Source: an uncultured Pelagibacteraceae bacterium (GTDB lineage: Bacteria > Pseudomonadota > Alphaproteobacteria > Pelagibacterales > Pelagibacteraceae). From it: 64,000 nucleotides of DNA. The stretch is from positions 140,001 through 204,000 of the forward strand of contig CACOGI010000001.1 in the NCBI GenBank assembly GCA_902626725.1, in the 5' to 3' direction. This document shows, piece after piece, positions 10,240 to 20,015 of the stretch; positions within the stretch are counted from its first letter, which is position 1, and each line of letters begins with the position of its first letter. The notes beneath the pieces are model-generated. The model did not search any database. It saw only the letters and a list, made by a program, of their open reading frames with translations, and was not told the origin of the DNA. The translations under genes and the position numbers were made by a program.

Positions 10240-11957
10240 TATTGATCGTCCAAATCAATAAAATCATCGCAATTATTAATTATAGATTTGTTGTGACTTA
10301 TTATAATAATTGTTTTATTAGATATTTGCATAATTGTTTTAAGTAAGTTGTTTTCAGTAGTTTTATCTAAACCAGCTGTCGCTTCATCAAATATTATAAT
10401 TTCTTTATCGTAATAAAGACATCTTGCAACACCTATTCTTTGTCTTTGTCCACCTGATATATTCATTCCATTTCCAGTTATAAAAAAATCTAATTTTAAT
10501 TTTTTTGAATTTACAAATGTTTCTAATTGAGAAAATTTTAGAGATTGTTTTAAGTTATCGTTTTTGATATTATTTTTCTCTTTATCTCCTAATATAATGT
10601 TATTTTTAATTGTTTCATCAAATATAAAAACTTTTTGAGGTACATATGAAAATTTGTTTCTCCAAGAAATTATATTATTAGATTTTAATTTAGATTTATC
10701 CATAACGATATTTCCTCTTTCAGGGACTATTAGACCAGAAATCAAATCAGCCAAAGTAGATTTGCCCACTCCAGATTTCCCTTTTATACCAAATATTGAA
10801 TTTTTTTTAATTTTCAAGTTTAAATTTTCAAATATATAATTTTCGCTAGAGGGATACTTAAAATAAATATTTTTTAAGATTATATATTTTTCGAATTTTA
10901 AATTTTTTTTACTATTCTTTTTTTTATCTATATCTCTATATTTTGTTGAGCTTAATTCACTTAAAATTAAATTAAAACTTGGAAATGAATTATTTATCTT
11001 ACTAATACCTGAGTAGATATTTTGAAAAGCTGGAAACAACCTTGAGCTTGCAACAACAAATACAGCTAAAGTAGATATTGTAGAAAAATTATTAGTTTTG
11101 TCTTCAAAGGTTAATAATATAAAAACAATAAACATTGAAACTATAACTATTTCGACTAGATACCTTGGAAGCGTAGTAATTAAAGATGATAATGATCTAT
11201 ATTTATAAAATTTGTCCAGAGAGTATTTAAGATTATTTATCGTAATTTTTTTGAGATTAAATAATTTTATTTCTTTTATCCCAAAAAGAGTTTCTTGAAC
11301 AATTTTGTATTTTCTAGCGTTTTCAAAAATTAATTTTATTCCTAAATATGACAGTTTTGACTTAAAAAATAAATATATTATTATATAACTTGCTGACAAA
11401 ATGATAAAAAGTAATGACGTTACTTTAAAACTATAGAGAAATAGAAAAATAATGATTATTAGTGTAGTAACAACTTTAGAGATTAACAAAAAAATTGGAA
11501 AAATTATGTTATTAATTACCGTGTGAGTTTCATTGATAATATTTTTTGTTAAATTTGGTAAATTTTCTTTTGTAAAAAAAAAATAATTTTTTCCTAAATA
11601 TTTTTGAAATAAAGCAGTAGATAAAAATGAAACATATGCGTTGGATCTTTTAGTGATAAAAGAAAATATGTATGCATTTAAAACATTAATTAATATGAAC
11701 GAAAAAATTATTATATAACCAAAAATTCTAAACAATTCATTTCTACTTTCTATTGAAAATAATTTTTTAATCGTATCTAATAAAATATTATTTTCATTCA
11801 AATCTGAAGATAGAGCTGAAAGAAAAGTACCTATAGCTGAAAGACCAAAAATTTCTAAAAAAGATGCAATTAATGTAAATATTAATATTAATTTAATATC
11901 ATGAGAATTTTTGAATTTATTTAATTCGTCAAATATGAAAAATATTTTTTTTAACAT
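10239..11957 (-). CDS. ABC transporter, fused permease/ATP-binding protein (PglK/MsbA-like flippase)
   Basis: N-terminal TM helices; Walker A GKSGVGKSTL, signature NISGGQRQRIGVARCL, Walker B IIIFDEATAGLD. Confidence 0.88.
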   Translation of the reverse strand: MLKKIFFIFDELNKFKNSHDIKLILIFTLIASFLEIFGLSAIGTFLSALSSDLNENNILLDTIKKLFSIESRNELFRIFGYIIIFSFILINVLNAYIFSFITKRSNAYVSFLSTALFQKYLGKNYFFFTKENLPNLTKNIINETHTVINNIIFPIFLLISKVVTTLIIIIFLFLYSFKVTSLLFIILSASYIIIYLFFKSKLSYLGIKLIFENARKYKIVQETLFGIKEIKLFNLKKITINNLKYSLDKFYKYRSLSSLITTLPRYLVEIVIVSMFIVFILLTFEDKTNNFSTISTLAVFVVASSRLFPAFQNIYSGISKINNSFPSFNLILSELSSTKYRDIDKKKNSKKNLKFEKYIILKNIYFKYPSSENYIFENLNLKIKKNSIFGIKGKSGVGKSTLADLISGLIVPERGNIVMDKSKLKSNNIISWRNKFSYVPQKVFIFDETIKNNIILGDKEKNNIKNDNLKQSLKFSQLETFVNSKKLKLDFFITGNGMNISGGQRQRIGVARCLYYDKEIIIFDEATAGLDKTTENNLLKTIMQISNKTIIIISHNKSIINNCDDFIDLDDQ

Positions 11958-12066
11958 TCCTGGATTTAATTATTCAATAATTGAGTTAAATTAAATGTAG
12001 ATTTTGACAAAACAAAGGTATAAAAGATCTATTTTTAAGGGATAAATTCATTTATCTCTTGATATT

Positions 12067-12933
12067 ATGAAATTAAAATCAAAAAAAAAAGTAAAATTTG
12101 GATCAAAAACCATTGGCGAGGGTGAGAAGATTCCTTTTATAGCAGAAATAGGCGTAAATCATCTTGGCAGTAAAAAAAAAGCTTTTGAATTAGTAGATGC
12201 TGCAATAGAGGGTGGTAGTGATTATCTTAAATTTCAGACATATATCGCAGCAGATAGATATGATAAAAAAAATCCTAGGTATAAGGAATTTACAAAACTT
12301 TTGACTGATTGGCAATTGACAAAAGAAGAAGAAAAAGAAGTTTGGAATTATGCCAAATCAAAAGGAGCAGAAGTATTTACATCTGTGTATGATTTAAATT
12401 CAATAAAGTTTGCTGAGGAATTAGGCACTATAGGATATAAAATTGCTGCTTTTGAGATGAATAACATGCCATTGTTAAAAGGCGTTATTGAAACTAAAAA
12501 GCCAATAATAATTTCATGTGGTATGACAAATTTTTTTGAAATAAAAAAACTGTGCGATTTTTTGAGCGAAAAAAATGTTAATTATATATTATTACACACA
12601 GTTTCATCTTACCCTCTTCAAGAAATACATAGTAACCTTCAAAAAATCAGAAACCTCATTGAACTTTTTGATTGTCCTATAGGACACTCAGACCATACAC
12701 CTGGTGTTTTAATACCACCATTAGCAGCAGCATGTGGAGCTCAGATTATAGAAAAGCATTTTACGATAAATCCTAAATACCGTTTATCAGATAATTTTTT
12801 TTCTGTTACAAAAGACCAGGTGAAGGAAATTAAATTTAGTTTGGAAAAAGTTTATCAAATTATATATTCACCTGATTTTGAAAAAAATAATCCAGAAAAA
12901 TATATGAAAGATTTCAAAAAAATTATTTCATGA
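12067..12933 (+). CDS. N-acetylneuraminate synthase family protein (NeuB/SpsE-like), apparently without SAF domain
   Basis: IAEIGVNHLGSKKKAFELVDAAIEGGSDYLKFQTY, HTVSSYPL, GHSDHTPG, IIEKHFTINP; ends at 288 aa. Confidence 0.9.
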   Translation: MKLKSKKKVKFGSKTIGEGEKIPFIAEIGVNHLGSKKKAFELVDAAIEGGSDYLKFQTYIAADRYDKKNPRYKEFTKLLTDWQLTKEEEKEVWNYAKSKGAEVFTSVYDLNSIKFAEELGTIGYKIAAFEMNNMPLLKGVIETKKPIIISCGMTNFFEIKKLCDFLSEKNVNYILLHTVSSYPLQEIHSNLQKIRNLIELFDCPIGHSDHTPGVLIPPLAAACGAQIIEKHFTINPKYRLSDNFFSVTKDQVKEIKFSLEKVYQIIYSPDFEKNNPEKYMKDFKKIIS

Positions 12934-13913
12934 AAACAATCTTTCTTCGGACTTCAGCTGGTGGAAAGCTTGGGTGGGGAAATCTTCATAGAGTCTTAAT
13001 TTTTTATGATTATTTTAAAAAAAAAAAATCCTTTAATATTCATTTATTTGTAAAAGGTAACAAAGATGTTTTTGATTTTTTAAAAAAAAAAAAAGTTAAA
13101 TTTTCGAAAATAAATAATTTTAATTTAAAAAAAGAAGAGTCAAAATTAAAAAAAATTGGTAAAGCAAATCTATCATTTATTGAAGTTTTAAATCCAACAT
13201 TAGGTTTGCAAAAAATTTATAAAGATAATTCAAAAAAACTTGTAGTTTTAGATGATATATTGAAGAGTAAATATATTTCAGAAATTTTATTTTCTTGTCA
13301 AACAAATAAAATTTCAATTAAAAAACGTATTAAACAAACAATTTATAATGATTTTAAGTACTTTCCATTAAGAGATAATTTTAATCCTTTTTTGAACAAA
13401 AAAAAAAGGATTAGGAAAAAAATATCTAAAGTAGTTGTTTTTTTAGGAGGAGGAAATTATAGAAGTATTTATTTAAAAGTTGCAAAAATTCTCAATAATA
13501 TGAATTTTAGAGTTGACTTTTTAGTTGGCAGCGAGAGATGTGGCGATATTAAAAGAAAAGTTGAAAGTTTAAATAAAAATTTTAATTTATTTATTAATTT
13601 GAAGAATATTCCCAAAAAAATTTTTGAGTCAGATTTAGTTATTTGTGGAGGTGGTTATACTAAAATTGAAACTGCTTATCTTAAAACACCTTTAATAAGT
13701 CTTAGCGTTCAAAAACATCAAAATAATCTCGCCAAAAATTTTAGAGCTCAATTTGGTATAGATTTTATTAGATTTAAGGGAAATTATGATCCTACTTTAA
13801 AAAAATTGATTATTAAACAAAACTTTAAAAAAAGGATGAGTATTAGCAACAAATTTTCTAGATATTTTTCTGTAAATGGTTTACACAGAATTATCAGAAA
13901 AACAATGCATTAA
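12930..13913 (+). CDS. SpsG/PseG-like protein
   Basis: 4-bp overlap with the NeuB-like gene; MKTIFLRTSAGGKLGWGNLHRVLIFYDYF and VICGGGYTKIETAYLKTPLISLSVQKHQ. Confidence 0.72.
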   Translation: MKTIFLRTSAGGKLGWGNLHRVLIFYDYFKKKKSFNIHLFVKGNKDVFDFLKKKKVKFSKINNFNLKKEESKLKKIGKANLSFIEVLNPTLGLQKIYKDNSKKLVVLDDILKSKYISEILFSCQTNKISIKKRIKQTIYNDFKYFPLRDNFNPFLNKKKRIRKKISKVVVFLGGGNYRSIYLKVAKILNNMNFRVDFLVGSERCGDIKRKVESLNKNFNLFINLKNIPKKIFESDLVICGGGYTKIETAYLKTPLISLSVQKHQNNLAKNFRAQFGIDFIRFKGNYDPTLKKLIIKQNFKKRMSISNKFSRYFSVNGLHRIIRKTMH

Positions 13914-13946
13914 CTTGTTTTAGAATTAAAATAAAGGATTTTTAAA

Positions 13947-14909
13947 ATGTATGGATTTAATGGCAGACTTTCAGAATTATTCCCATCGCAATTGATGGTT
14001 GATATAACCGAGGTATGTAATCTTGGCTGTATTCATTGTACCCATCCAGTATTTAAAACCTCGAAAGTATATGCAAAGTCTATGCTTGATCCAAAATTAA
14101 ATCAAAAAGCAGTAGACGAAATTGAGAAGCATGGAAAAAATTTAACTAAATATATAAGATATACAAGTAATGGAGAACCCTTAGTTCACCCAAAATCTTA
14201 TGAGATGATCCAGTATGCTGTTGATAATTCTGGAACCAAAGTAACATTAACTACGAATGGAACACTTTTAAATGAAAAAAAAATGACAAGATTGTTAGAC
14301 ACAGGTCTTCACATGATTGATATTAGCTTAGATGCATTTGAGGAAAATACCTATGAAAAAGTAAGAGTTGGTGGTGATCTTAAAATTACAAAAAAAAATG
14401 TTTTAAAAATAATCGATCTAAAAAAAAAGACTAATAGTAAAACAAAAATTATTGTAAGTTTTGTGGAACAAAAACAAAATTCAAATGAAATAGAAAATTT
14501 TAAAAAATTTTGGAGGGAAAATGGAGCTGATGAAGTTTTAATTAGAAAACTTCATACTAATAGCGGTGATAAAGTTGACCATTTAAAAAATGATACGAAA
14601 AAGGATGTAATACAAAAAAGAAAACCATGCTTATATCCATGGGAAAGAATTGTATTGACTGCAAAAGGTTTTTTGTCTTTTTGTCCAACCGATTGGTATG
14701 GTAAATCAGTAATAAACGATTATAGGAAAACTACAATTAAAGATTTATGGAACTGTGATTTTTATAAAGATTTAAGATCTCAGCATTTAAGTAATAATTT
14801 CACCAATAAATTTTGCATCCAATGTCCCGACTGGGCAAATACTAGTTGGCCAATGGATAAAAATAAAAGTTATGCTGATTTGGTGGAAAGACTACTTTAT
14901 GAGAACTAA
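13947..14909 (+). CDS. Radical SAM protein with C-terminal SPASM/Twitch-like Cys cluster
   Basis: CNLGCIHC (CX3CX2C) and C-terminal CLYPW...FCPTDW...FCIQCPDW. Confidence 0.88.
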   Translation: MYGFNGRLSELFPSQLMVDITEVCNLGCIHCTHPVFKTSKVYAKSMLDPKLNQKAVDEIEKHGKNLTKYIRYTSNGEPLVHPKSYEMIQYAVDNSGTKVTLTTNGTLLNEKKMTRLLDTGLHMIDISLDAFEENTYEKVRVGGDLKITKKNVLKIIDLKKKTNSKTKIIVSFVEQKQNSNEIENFKKFWRENGADEVLIRKLHTNSGDKVDHLKNDTKKDVIQKRKPCLYPWERIVLTAKGFLSFCPTDWYGKSVINDYRKTTIKDLWNCDFYKDLRSQHLSNNFTNKFCIQCPDWANTSWPMDKNKSYADLVERLLYEN

Positions 14910-15846
14910 AAAAATATTTGTGACAGGCGCAATGGGATTTATCGGCCTCCATTGGTGTAAAAAACTTTTAAGCGAAGGTCATAAAGTTTATGGTCTTGAT
15001 ATTAAAAATCACAATACTGAGATAAAAAAAAATAAAAATTTTTTTTTTTTCAGGGAATCCGTATTCAATTATGATTTAGTCAAACGACTTGTAAAAAAAA
15101 CTGATATAACTTGTCACTTTGCAGGAATTGCAAGCCCAAAGGAATATTTAATTAATACAACAAAAGTTATAAATCTTACAGTAAACCCATCTCTTAAAAT
15201 AGTTGATTATTGCAAGAAGTATAAAAAAAAACTTTTTTTTACATCAACATCAGAAATATATGGGAAGTCCAAAGAGGTACCTTTCTTAGAGGAAGGGAAT
15301 AGGTTGTTAGGTAGCACCAGTGTAAAGAGATGGTGTTACAGTACTTCAAAAGCACTTGTTGAACATTCAATTTTTGCAAATTTAAAAAAAAAATCTTCAT
15401 TCGTAATTTTTAGGTTGTTTAATGTTTACGGGCCTGGATTAGAAGGAAGGGTTGTCGACATCTTTATAAAAAATGCAATCAAAAATAAAAATTTAAATAT
15501 ATTTGGCAACGGTAGTCAAAAAAGGTGTTTTCTGTATATAGATGACTGTATTGAGATATTTTATGAAATATTTAAAAAAAAAAGTTTGCCAAACGAAGTT
15601 ATTAATATAGGAAATAATGTAAGTACCTCTGTACAAAACTTAGCAAAAAAAATTATAAAAATTTCAAACTCAAATTCAAAAATAGTTAGACAATCAAAAA
15701 GAAAGATAAGCCAGATGAAATCAAAAGGTTATGAGGACATTTTACTAAGAGTGCCATCTCTTCAAAAACTACATAAAATGGTTAGTTATAGACCTAAATA
15801 TAATTTACAGAATGGTTTAAAAAAATATTTAAATTCTATTAAATAA
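14899..15846 (+). CDS. NAD-dependent epimerase/dehydratase (extended SDR)
   Basis: KKIFVTGAMGFIGLHWCKKLL, TSTSEIYG, YSTSK. ORF-track start 14872 extended; MRTKK start at 14899 preferred. Confidence 0.82.
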   Translation: MRTKKIFVTGAMGFIGLHWCKKLLSEGHKVYGLDIKNHNTEIKKNKNFFFFRESVFNYDLVKRLVKKTDITCHFAGIASPKEYLINTTKVINLTVNPSLKIVDYCKKYKKKLFFTSTSEIYGKSKEVPFLEEGNRLLGSTSVKRWCYSTSKALVEHSIFANLKKKSSFVIFRLFNVYGPGLEGRVVDIFIKNAIKNKNLNIFGNGSQKRCFLYIDDCIEIFYEIFKKKSLPNEVINIGNNVSTSVQNLAKKIIKISNSNSKIVRQSKRKISQMKSKGYEDILLRVPSLQKLHKMVSYRPKYNLQNGLKKYLNSIK

Positions 15847-15849
15847 AAG

Positions 15850-17010
15850 ATGAAAAATAATCAGAATTTTTATTATGGAAAACACTATATAGACTCAAAA
15901 GATATAAATAATGTAACGAAAAGTCTAAAATCATTTTTGAGTCAAGGACCACAATTAATTAATTTTGAAAAGAAAGTAGCAAAATATTTTGGTTCAAAAT
16001 ATTGTGTCGCAGTTTCAAGCGCAACTGCAGCACTGCATATATCGATAACAGCAATGAATTTAAAAAAAAATTCAAAAAGCTATACAAGTAATATGACATT
16101 TGTTGCAACGACCAATGCATGTTTATATAATAATTTAAAGATAGATTTGATAGATATTAATTTAGATAACTTTAATATTAACTTGGATCAACTTGAAGCT
16201 AAATTAAAAAAATTATCCCCAAAAGAGAAAAAAAAAAAGAAATTAATAATTCCAGTTCATTTTGGAGGCTTATCTGTAGATATGAAAAGGATTCATGATT
16301 TAAAAAAAAAATATAATTGTTACGTCTTAGAGGATGCATCTCAATCTATGGGAGCTACATTTCACAAAAAATATGTTGGAAGTTGTAAATTTAGCGATAT
16401 TGCTGTTTTTAGTTTGCATCCTGTAAAGTCTATTACTACAGGAGAGGGCGGATTAATATTGACTAATAACAAAAAATTTTATGAAAAATTATTACTCTTA
16501 AGATCTCATGGTCTTGAAAAAAGTAAAAAAAATCACTGGCAGAATAATATGTTGTTTTTAGGATATAACTATAAAATTACAGATTTTCAATGTGCCTTAG
16601 GTATATCACAATTATCCAAATTAAAAGGTTTTATATCTAAAAGAAATAAGATTGCCGTTTTTTATAAAGAAAAACTAAAGAGTTTAAATATTAATTTTCA
16701 AAATTTTGATAAATCTAGATATACTAATGCATATCATTACTTTATAATAAGTTTTGTAAAAGAAGTTTCCAACAAAAAGAATAAACTTTTTCTAAATTTA
16801 TTAAAAAAAAAAGGGATTTACTTAGGAAAACAATATTTACCAATTCATATGCATAATTTTTATAAAAAAAAAATTAGTAATAAATTTGTTAACTCCGAAA
16901 AATACTTTAAGCAGTCTTATCAGTTACCCATTTATCCAAGTCTCTCTAAAAGAAATCTTGAATATATTTGCGATAACATAATTTCCGCATCAAAAAAGTT
17001 GAATATGTGA
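15850..17010 (+). CDS. DegT/DnrJ/EryC1/StrS aminotransferase
   Basis: VAVSSATAALHISITAM, LEDASQSMGAT, FSLHPVKSITTGEGGLI (PLP Lys present). Confidence 0.92.
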   Translation: MKNNQNFYYGKHYIDSKDINNVTKSLKSFLSQGPQLINFEKKVAKYFGSKYCVAVSSATAALHISITAMNLKKNSKSYTSNMTFVATTNACLYNNLKIDLIDINLDNFNINLDQLEAKLKKLSPKEKKKKKLIIPVHFGGLSVDMKRIHDLKKKYNCYVLEDASQSMGATFHKKYVGSCKFSDIAVFSLHPVKSITTGEGGLILTNNKKFYEKLLLLRSHGLEKSKKNHWQNNMLFLGYNYKITDFQCALGISQLSKLKGFISKRNKIAVFYKEKLKSLNINFQNFDKSRYTNAYHYFIISFVKEVSNKKNKLFLNLLKKKGIYLGKQYLPIHMHNFYKKKISNKFVNSEKYFKQSYQLPIYPSLSKRNLEYICDNIISASKKLNM

Positions 17011-17016
17011 TTGATG

Positions 17017-17691
17017 TTATTTTTTTGCAATAAAGTAAAAACCGCTAGTTTGCAAAATATTTGTTTTATCACTTAAAAATTTATCAATTAAAATATGTAT
17101 TGATATTTTTTCAAAAATTCTCTTCCAATATCCACCAAATAACATGTTAAAAATTGTTGAAATTTTTCCTCTAACTGGAAATATTTCAACACTATCAAAA
17201 TCCTTTAAAAGATAGCTTAAACCATCTTTTGAAAATCTATAAAAATCGTTAAATTTAGAATCTTTTGGTGCGTGATAATTATATAAAAATGGGACATATC
17301 CAAAAAATTTCCCATTTTTTTCCAACAAATTTTTAATATTTTTAACTGCCTCAAAAGGGTCATAGCAGTGTTCTAAAACAGCAAGACATACTATTACATC
17401 ATATTTTGTATTTATTGAATTACTTAAATTTTTTTCACATATATCTGCTTGGATGTCTGGATAATTTTCAAATTGGTTTATATCCAACGTGTCTTTAATT
17501 TTATTTTCTAAATCTTTATGAAAGTGTCTTAATGATTTTCCTATATCTAATATTTTTTGATTTTTAGATATATTTTCAAAAACATATTTTCTAAAATCTT
17601 TATTGTTTTTGATATAATATAAATTTACTTTTGTTTTATTTAATATTTCTTTAATTTCAAAGTTATTTTTATCTGGATCATTTATTTTCAT
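17017..17691 (-). CDS. Class I SAM-dependent methyltransferase
   Basis: VCLAVLEHCYDPFEAVKNIKNLLEKNGKFFGYVPF. Confidence 0.75.
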   Translation of the reverse strand: MKINDPDKNNFEIKEILNKTKVNLYYIKNNKDFRKYVFENISKNQKILDIGKSLRHFHKDLENKIKDTLDINQFENYPDIQADICEKNLSNSINTKYDVIVCLAVLEHCYDPFEAVKNIKNLLEKNGKFFGYVPFLYNYHAPKDSKFNDFYRFSKDGLSYLLKDFDSVEIFPVRGKISTIFNMLFGGYWKRIFEKISIHILIDKFLSDKTNILQTSGFYFIAKK

Positions 17692-17749
17692 AATATTATT
17701 AATATCACTTATATATAAGGTATACTAATTAAAATATAATTCTTAAAAT

Positions 17750-19189
17750 ATGAAAAATCATTTTGATTTTGTTGTTATTGGAAGTGGCCCAGCAGGTTCA
17801 ATAATTTCAAAATTTCTTTCAGAGCAAAAATATCAAATTGCCTTAATAGATAGGGCATCAGATAAATACAAAGGTAAAAAAAACTTTATATTTAATCCAT
17901 ATGTTAATAATTGTCCTAGCCATTACACACCATCATTTAGTGACCAACTAGGAGGCAATTCAGCTTTATGGCACAAAAAAATTTATTTAATATCAAAAGA
18001 AGAGGTTACAAATGGGAAGTGGTCTATAAAATATTCTGAGATATTCAAATACTCAAATATTCTAGCTAAGAAATTAGGAATTAAACACAATGAATTAATT
18101 TATAATAATAATAAAAAAAAAAAATTATTTAAATACTCACAATCTAAAAGAGCAGAGTTTTCAAACATTTATAATTTTTTGGATTTGAAGAATAAACAAA
18201 ATATAAAAACATTCAAAAATTCAAGTCCTATAAAATTATTTTTTAAAAATAAAAATAGAATTAAGAGTGTGAGAATATTAAATATGGAAAACAGAAGTGT
18301 TAAAACACTTGTTGTTAAAAAAGGATTAATATTTTGTGCTGGAGGACTTGGTAATACTTTTTTATTAAAAAATTTAACGCCAGGTCTTGATAAAAAAACT
18401 GGCAATTTTTTATGTGACCACCCTCATATTCAAATAGTTAAACTTAATTCAAGATTAGCAAGTTCTTTCAAAAAAATTTCTAAAGTGTTTCTTTTTCATA
18501 AAAATAAAAAAAATACTGAAAAAAAAAGAGAATTAAATATATATACGAATATCAAAAATTATTTTGCTGGTATTCAATTATCTACAAATATTGATCCATC
18601 ACTTATTTTAAGTAGAATATATCTAAAAACTAGTTTTTTTAATTTTTTTGGATATCCAATAAGGTTTATTGGTAAAATTATAAAAATTTTAATTTTTTTC
18701 GTAAATATTTTTTTTAAAATTTATTATAAGATCTTCGATATAATTGGTGTTAATGGGAAATATTCTTTTGAATTTTTTTTCTCTCAACAAAAAAATCCTA
18801 AAAACAACCTCAAACTTAATAGAGATAATAAGGATTTATTTGGATTAAATAAAATTGATATTAATTGGTCAATAAGCAAGAAAGATTTGAATATTTATAA
18901 TAGGATAATAAATGAATTTCTTAATAGCTCAAAAAAATTAAAAAATAAAAAATTTACGTTAAAAAAAATAGATCAACAAGTATATGTTGGTTTGCATCCG
19001 AGTTGTTCAAACTCTTTTGGAAAAGATAAAAAATTTTTAGTTGATGAAAACTTAAAAATAAAAAAATTTTCTAACTTGTTTATTTGTGGTTCAGATGTTT
19101 TTCCATCCAATGGTTTTACCAATCCAACTTGGACTATTATGACATTAGGTACTAGACTTTCCTACCATTTAAGAAAAAAATTTAAGTGA
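17750..19189 (+). CDS. GMC-family oxidoreductase
   Basis: FVVIGSGPAGSIIS, GGNSALWHKK, LHPSCSNSFG...GSDVFPSNGFTNPTWTIMTL. Confidence 0.8.
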   Translation: MKNHFDFVVIGSGPAGSIISKFLSEQKYQIALIDRASDKYKGKKNFIFNPYVNNCPSHYTPSFSDQLGGNSALWHKKIYLISKEEVTNGKWSIKYSEIFKYSNILAKKLGIKHNELIYNNNKKKKLFKYSQSKRAEFSNIYNFLDLKNKQNIKTFKNSSPIKLFFKNKNRIKSVRILNMENRSVKTLVVKKGLIFCAGGLGNTFLLKNLTPGLDKKTGNFLCDHPHIQIVKLNSRLASSFKKISKVFLFHKNKKNTEKKRELNIYTNIKNYFAGIQLSTNIDPSLILSRIYLKTSFFNFFGYPIRFIGKIIKILIFFVNIFFKIYYKIFDIIGVNGKYSFEFFFSQQKNPKNNLKLNRDNKDLFGLNKIDINWSISKKDLNIYNRIINEFLNSSKKLKNKKFTLKKIDQQVYVGLHPSCSNSFGKDKKFLVDENLKIKKFSNLFICGSDVFPSNGFTNPTWTIMTLGTRLSYHLRKKFK

Positions 19190-19951
19190 TTAAAATTTTT
19201 GATTAATAAAAAATTTTAATTTTCTATAGATTTTACTATAAATATTTGGTTGTTTAAAATCATCAATTTTTCTCTCAATATAGTCAGTATCATCTCTTAC
19301 ACCAAAATATACTTTAGGTTTGATTGGAGAATAATAATATAGTGCTATAGAGTTCCTAAAAACATTTTCAGGGCAATTCACAGGATCTGGATGACCATGA
19401 AAAGAAATATCATTAGTCGAAAAAATTACAGTTTTATTAAAAATGGGTATTATTTTTTTTTCACAAGTTTTTACATCTTTGGACCAAAGCTCTAAATGTC
19501 CACCCCATTTATCATCCCATTTTTTATTTAGATAAACTAATAAATTTAATTTTCTATAAAGTTTTAATCTTTTGTTCCAATTAAAATCTGCATGAATTTT
19601 TAAAAAACCACCTTTAACAGTTGAGTGTATTCCTCCACCTACTAATTCTGGATCTGGTAGGATAATTTCCTCTCCAGTAAAACTTTTGAGCCAATTTAAA
19701 AATTTAATACTATAGGCCTCATCAATGAGTTTTTTAATATTGGGAGGGAAATCCTTATAATTGTTTGAGTATCTTTTTTTTTGAGATCCATAAAATTTTT
19801 TTTCTCCTTGCCATTTTTGAAAATTATTAACTTCATTTGAACATTTTTCTAAAAATGAATTTTCCCATAAATCATTTATTTCGATGTGAGAAAAAGGAAA
19901 ATTATTCAAATATTCATCTTGATGAATTGTTTTATATTCTAAATACTCCAT
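19190..19951 (-). CDS. 2OG-Fe(II) oxygenase (prolyl 4-hydroxylase-like)
   Basis: GGFLKIHADFNWN (HxD), GGHLELWS, TNDISFHGHPDPVNCPENVFRNSIALYYY. Confidence 0.8.
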   Translation of the reverse strand: MEYLEYKTIHQDEYLNNFPFSHIEINDLWENSFLEKCSNEVNNFQKWQGEKKFYGSQKKRYSNNYKDFPPNIKKLIDEAYSIKFLNWLKSFTGEEIILPDPELVGGGIHSTVKGGFLKIHADFNWNKRLKLYRKLNLLVYLNKKWDDKWGGHLELWSKDVKTCEKKIIPIFNKTVIFSTNDISFHGHPDPVNCPENVFRNSIALYYYSPIKPKVYFGVRDDTDYIERKIDDFKQPNIYSKIYRKLKFFINQKF

Positions 19952-20015
19952 ATCTAAAATTATAATTGAAGAAAAAATTTAAACAATAACATTGTTTATT
20001 GTACAGTAAGGTGAT

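Noticed and set aside
12003-12025. Possible promoter TTGACA...TATAAA upstream of the NeuB-like gene
   Set aside because: TTGACA and TATAAA are only ~9 nt apart, too close for a standard sigma70 promoter.
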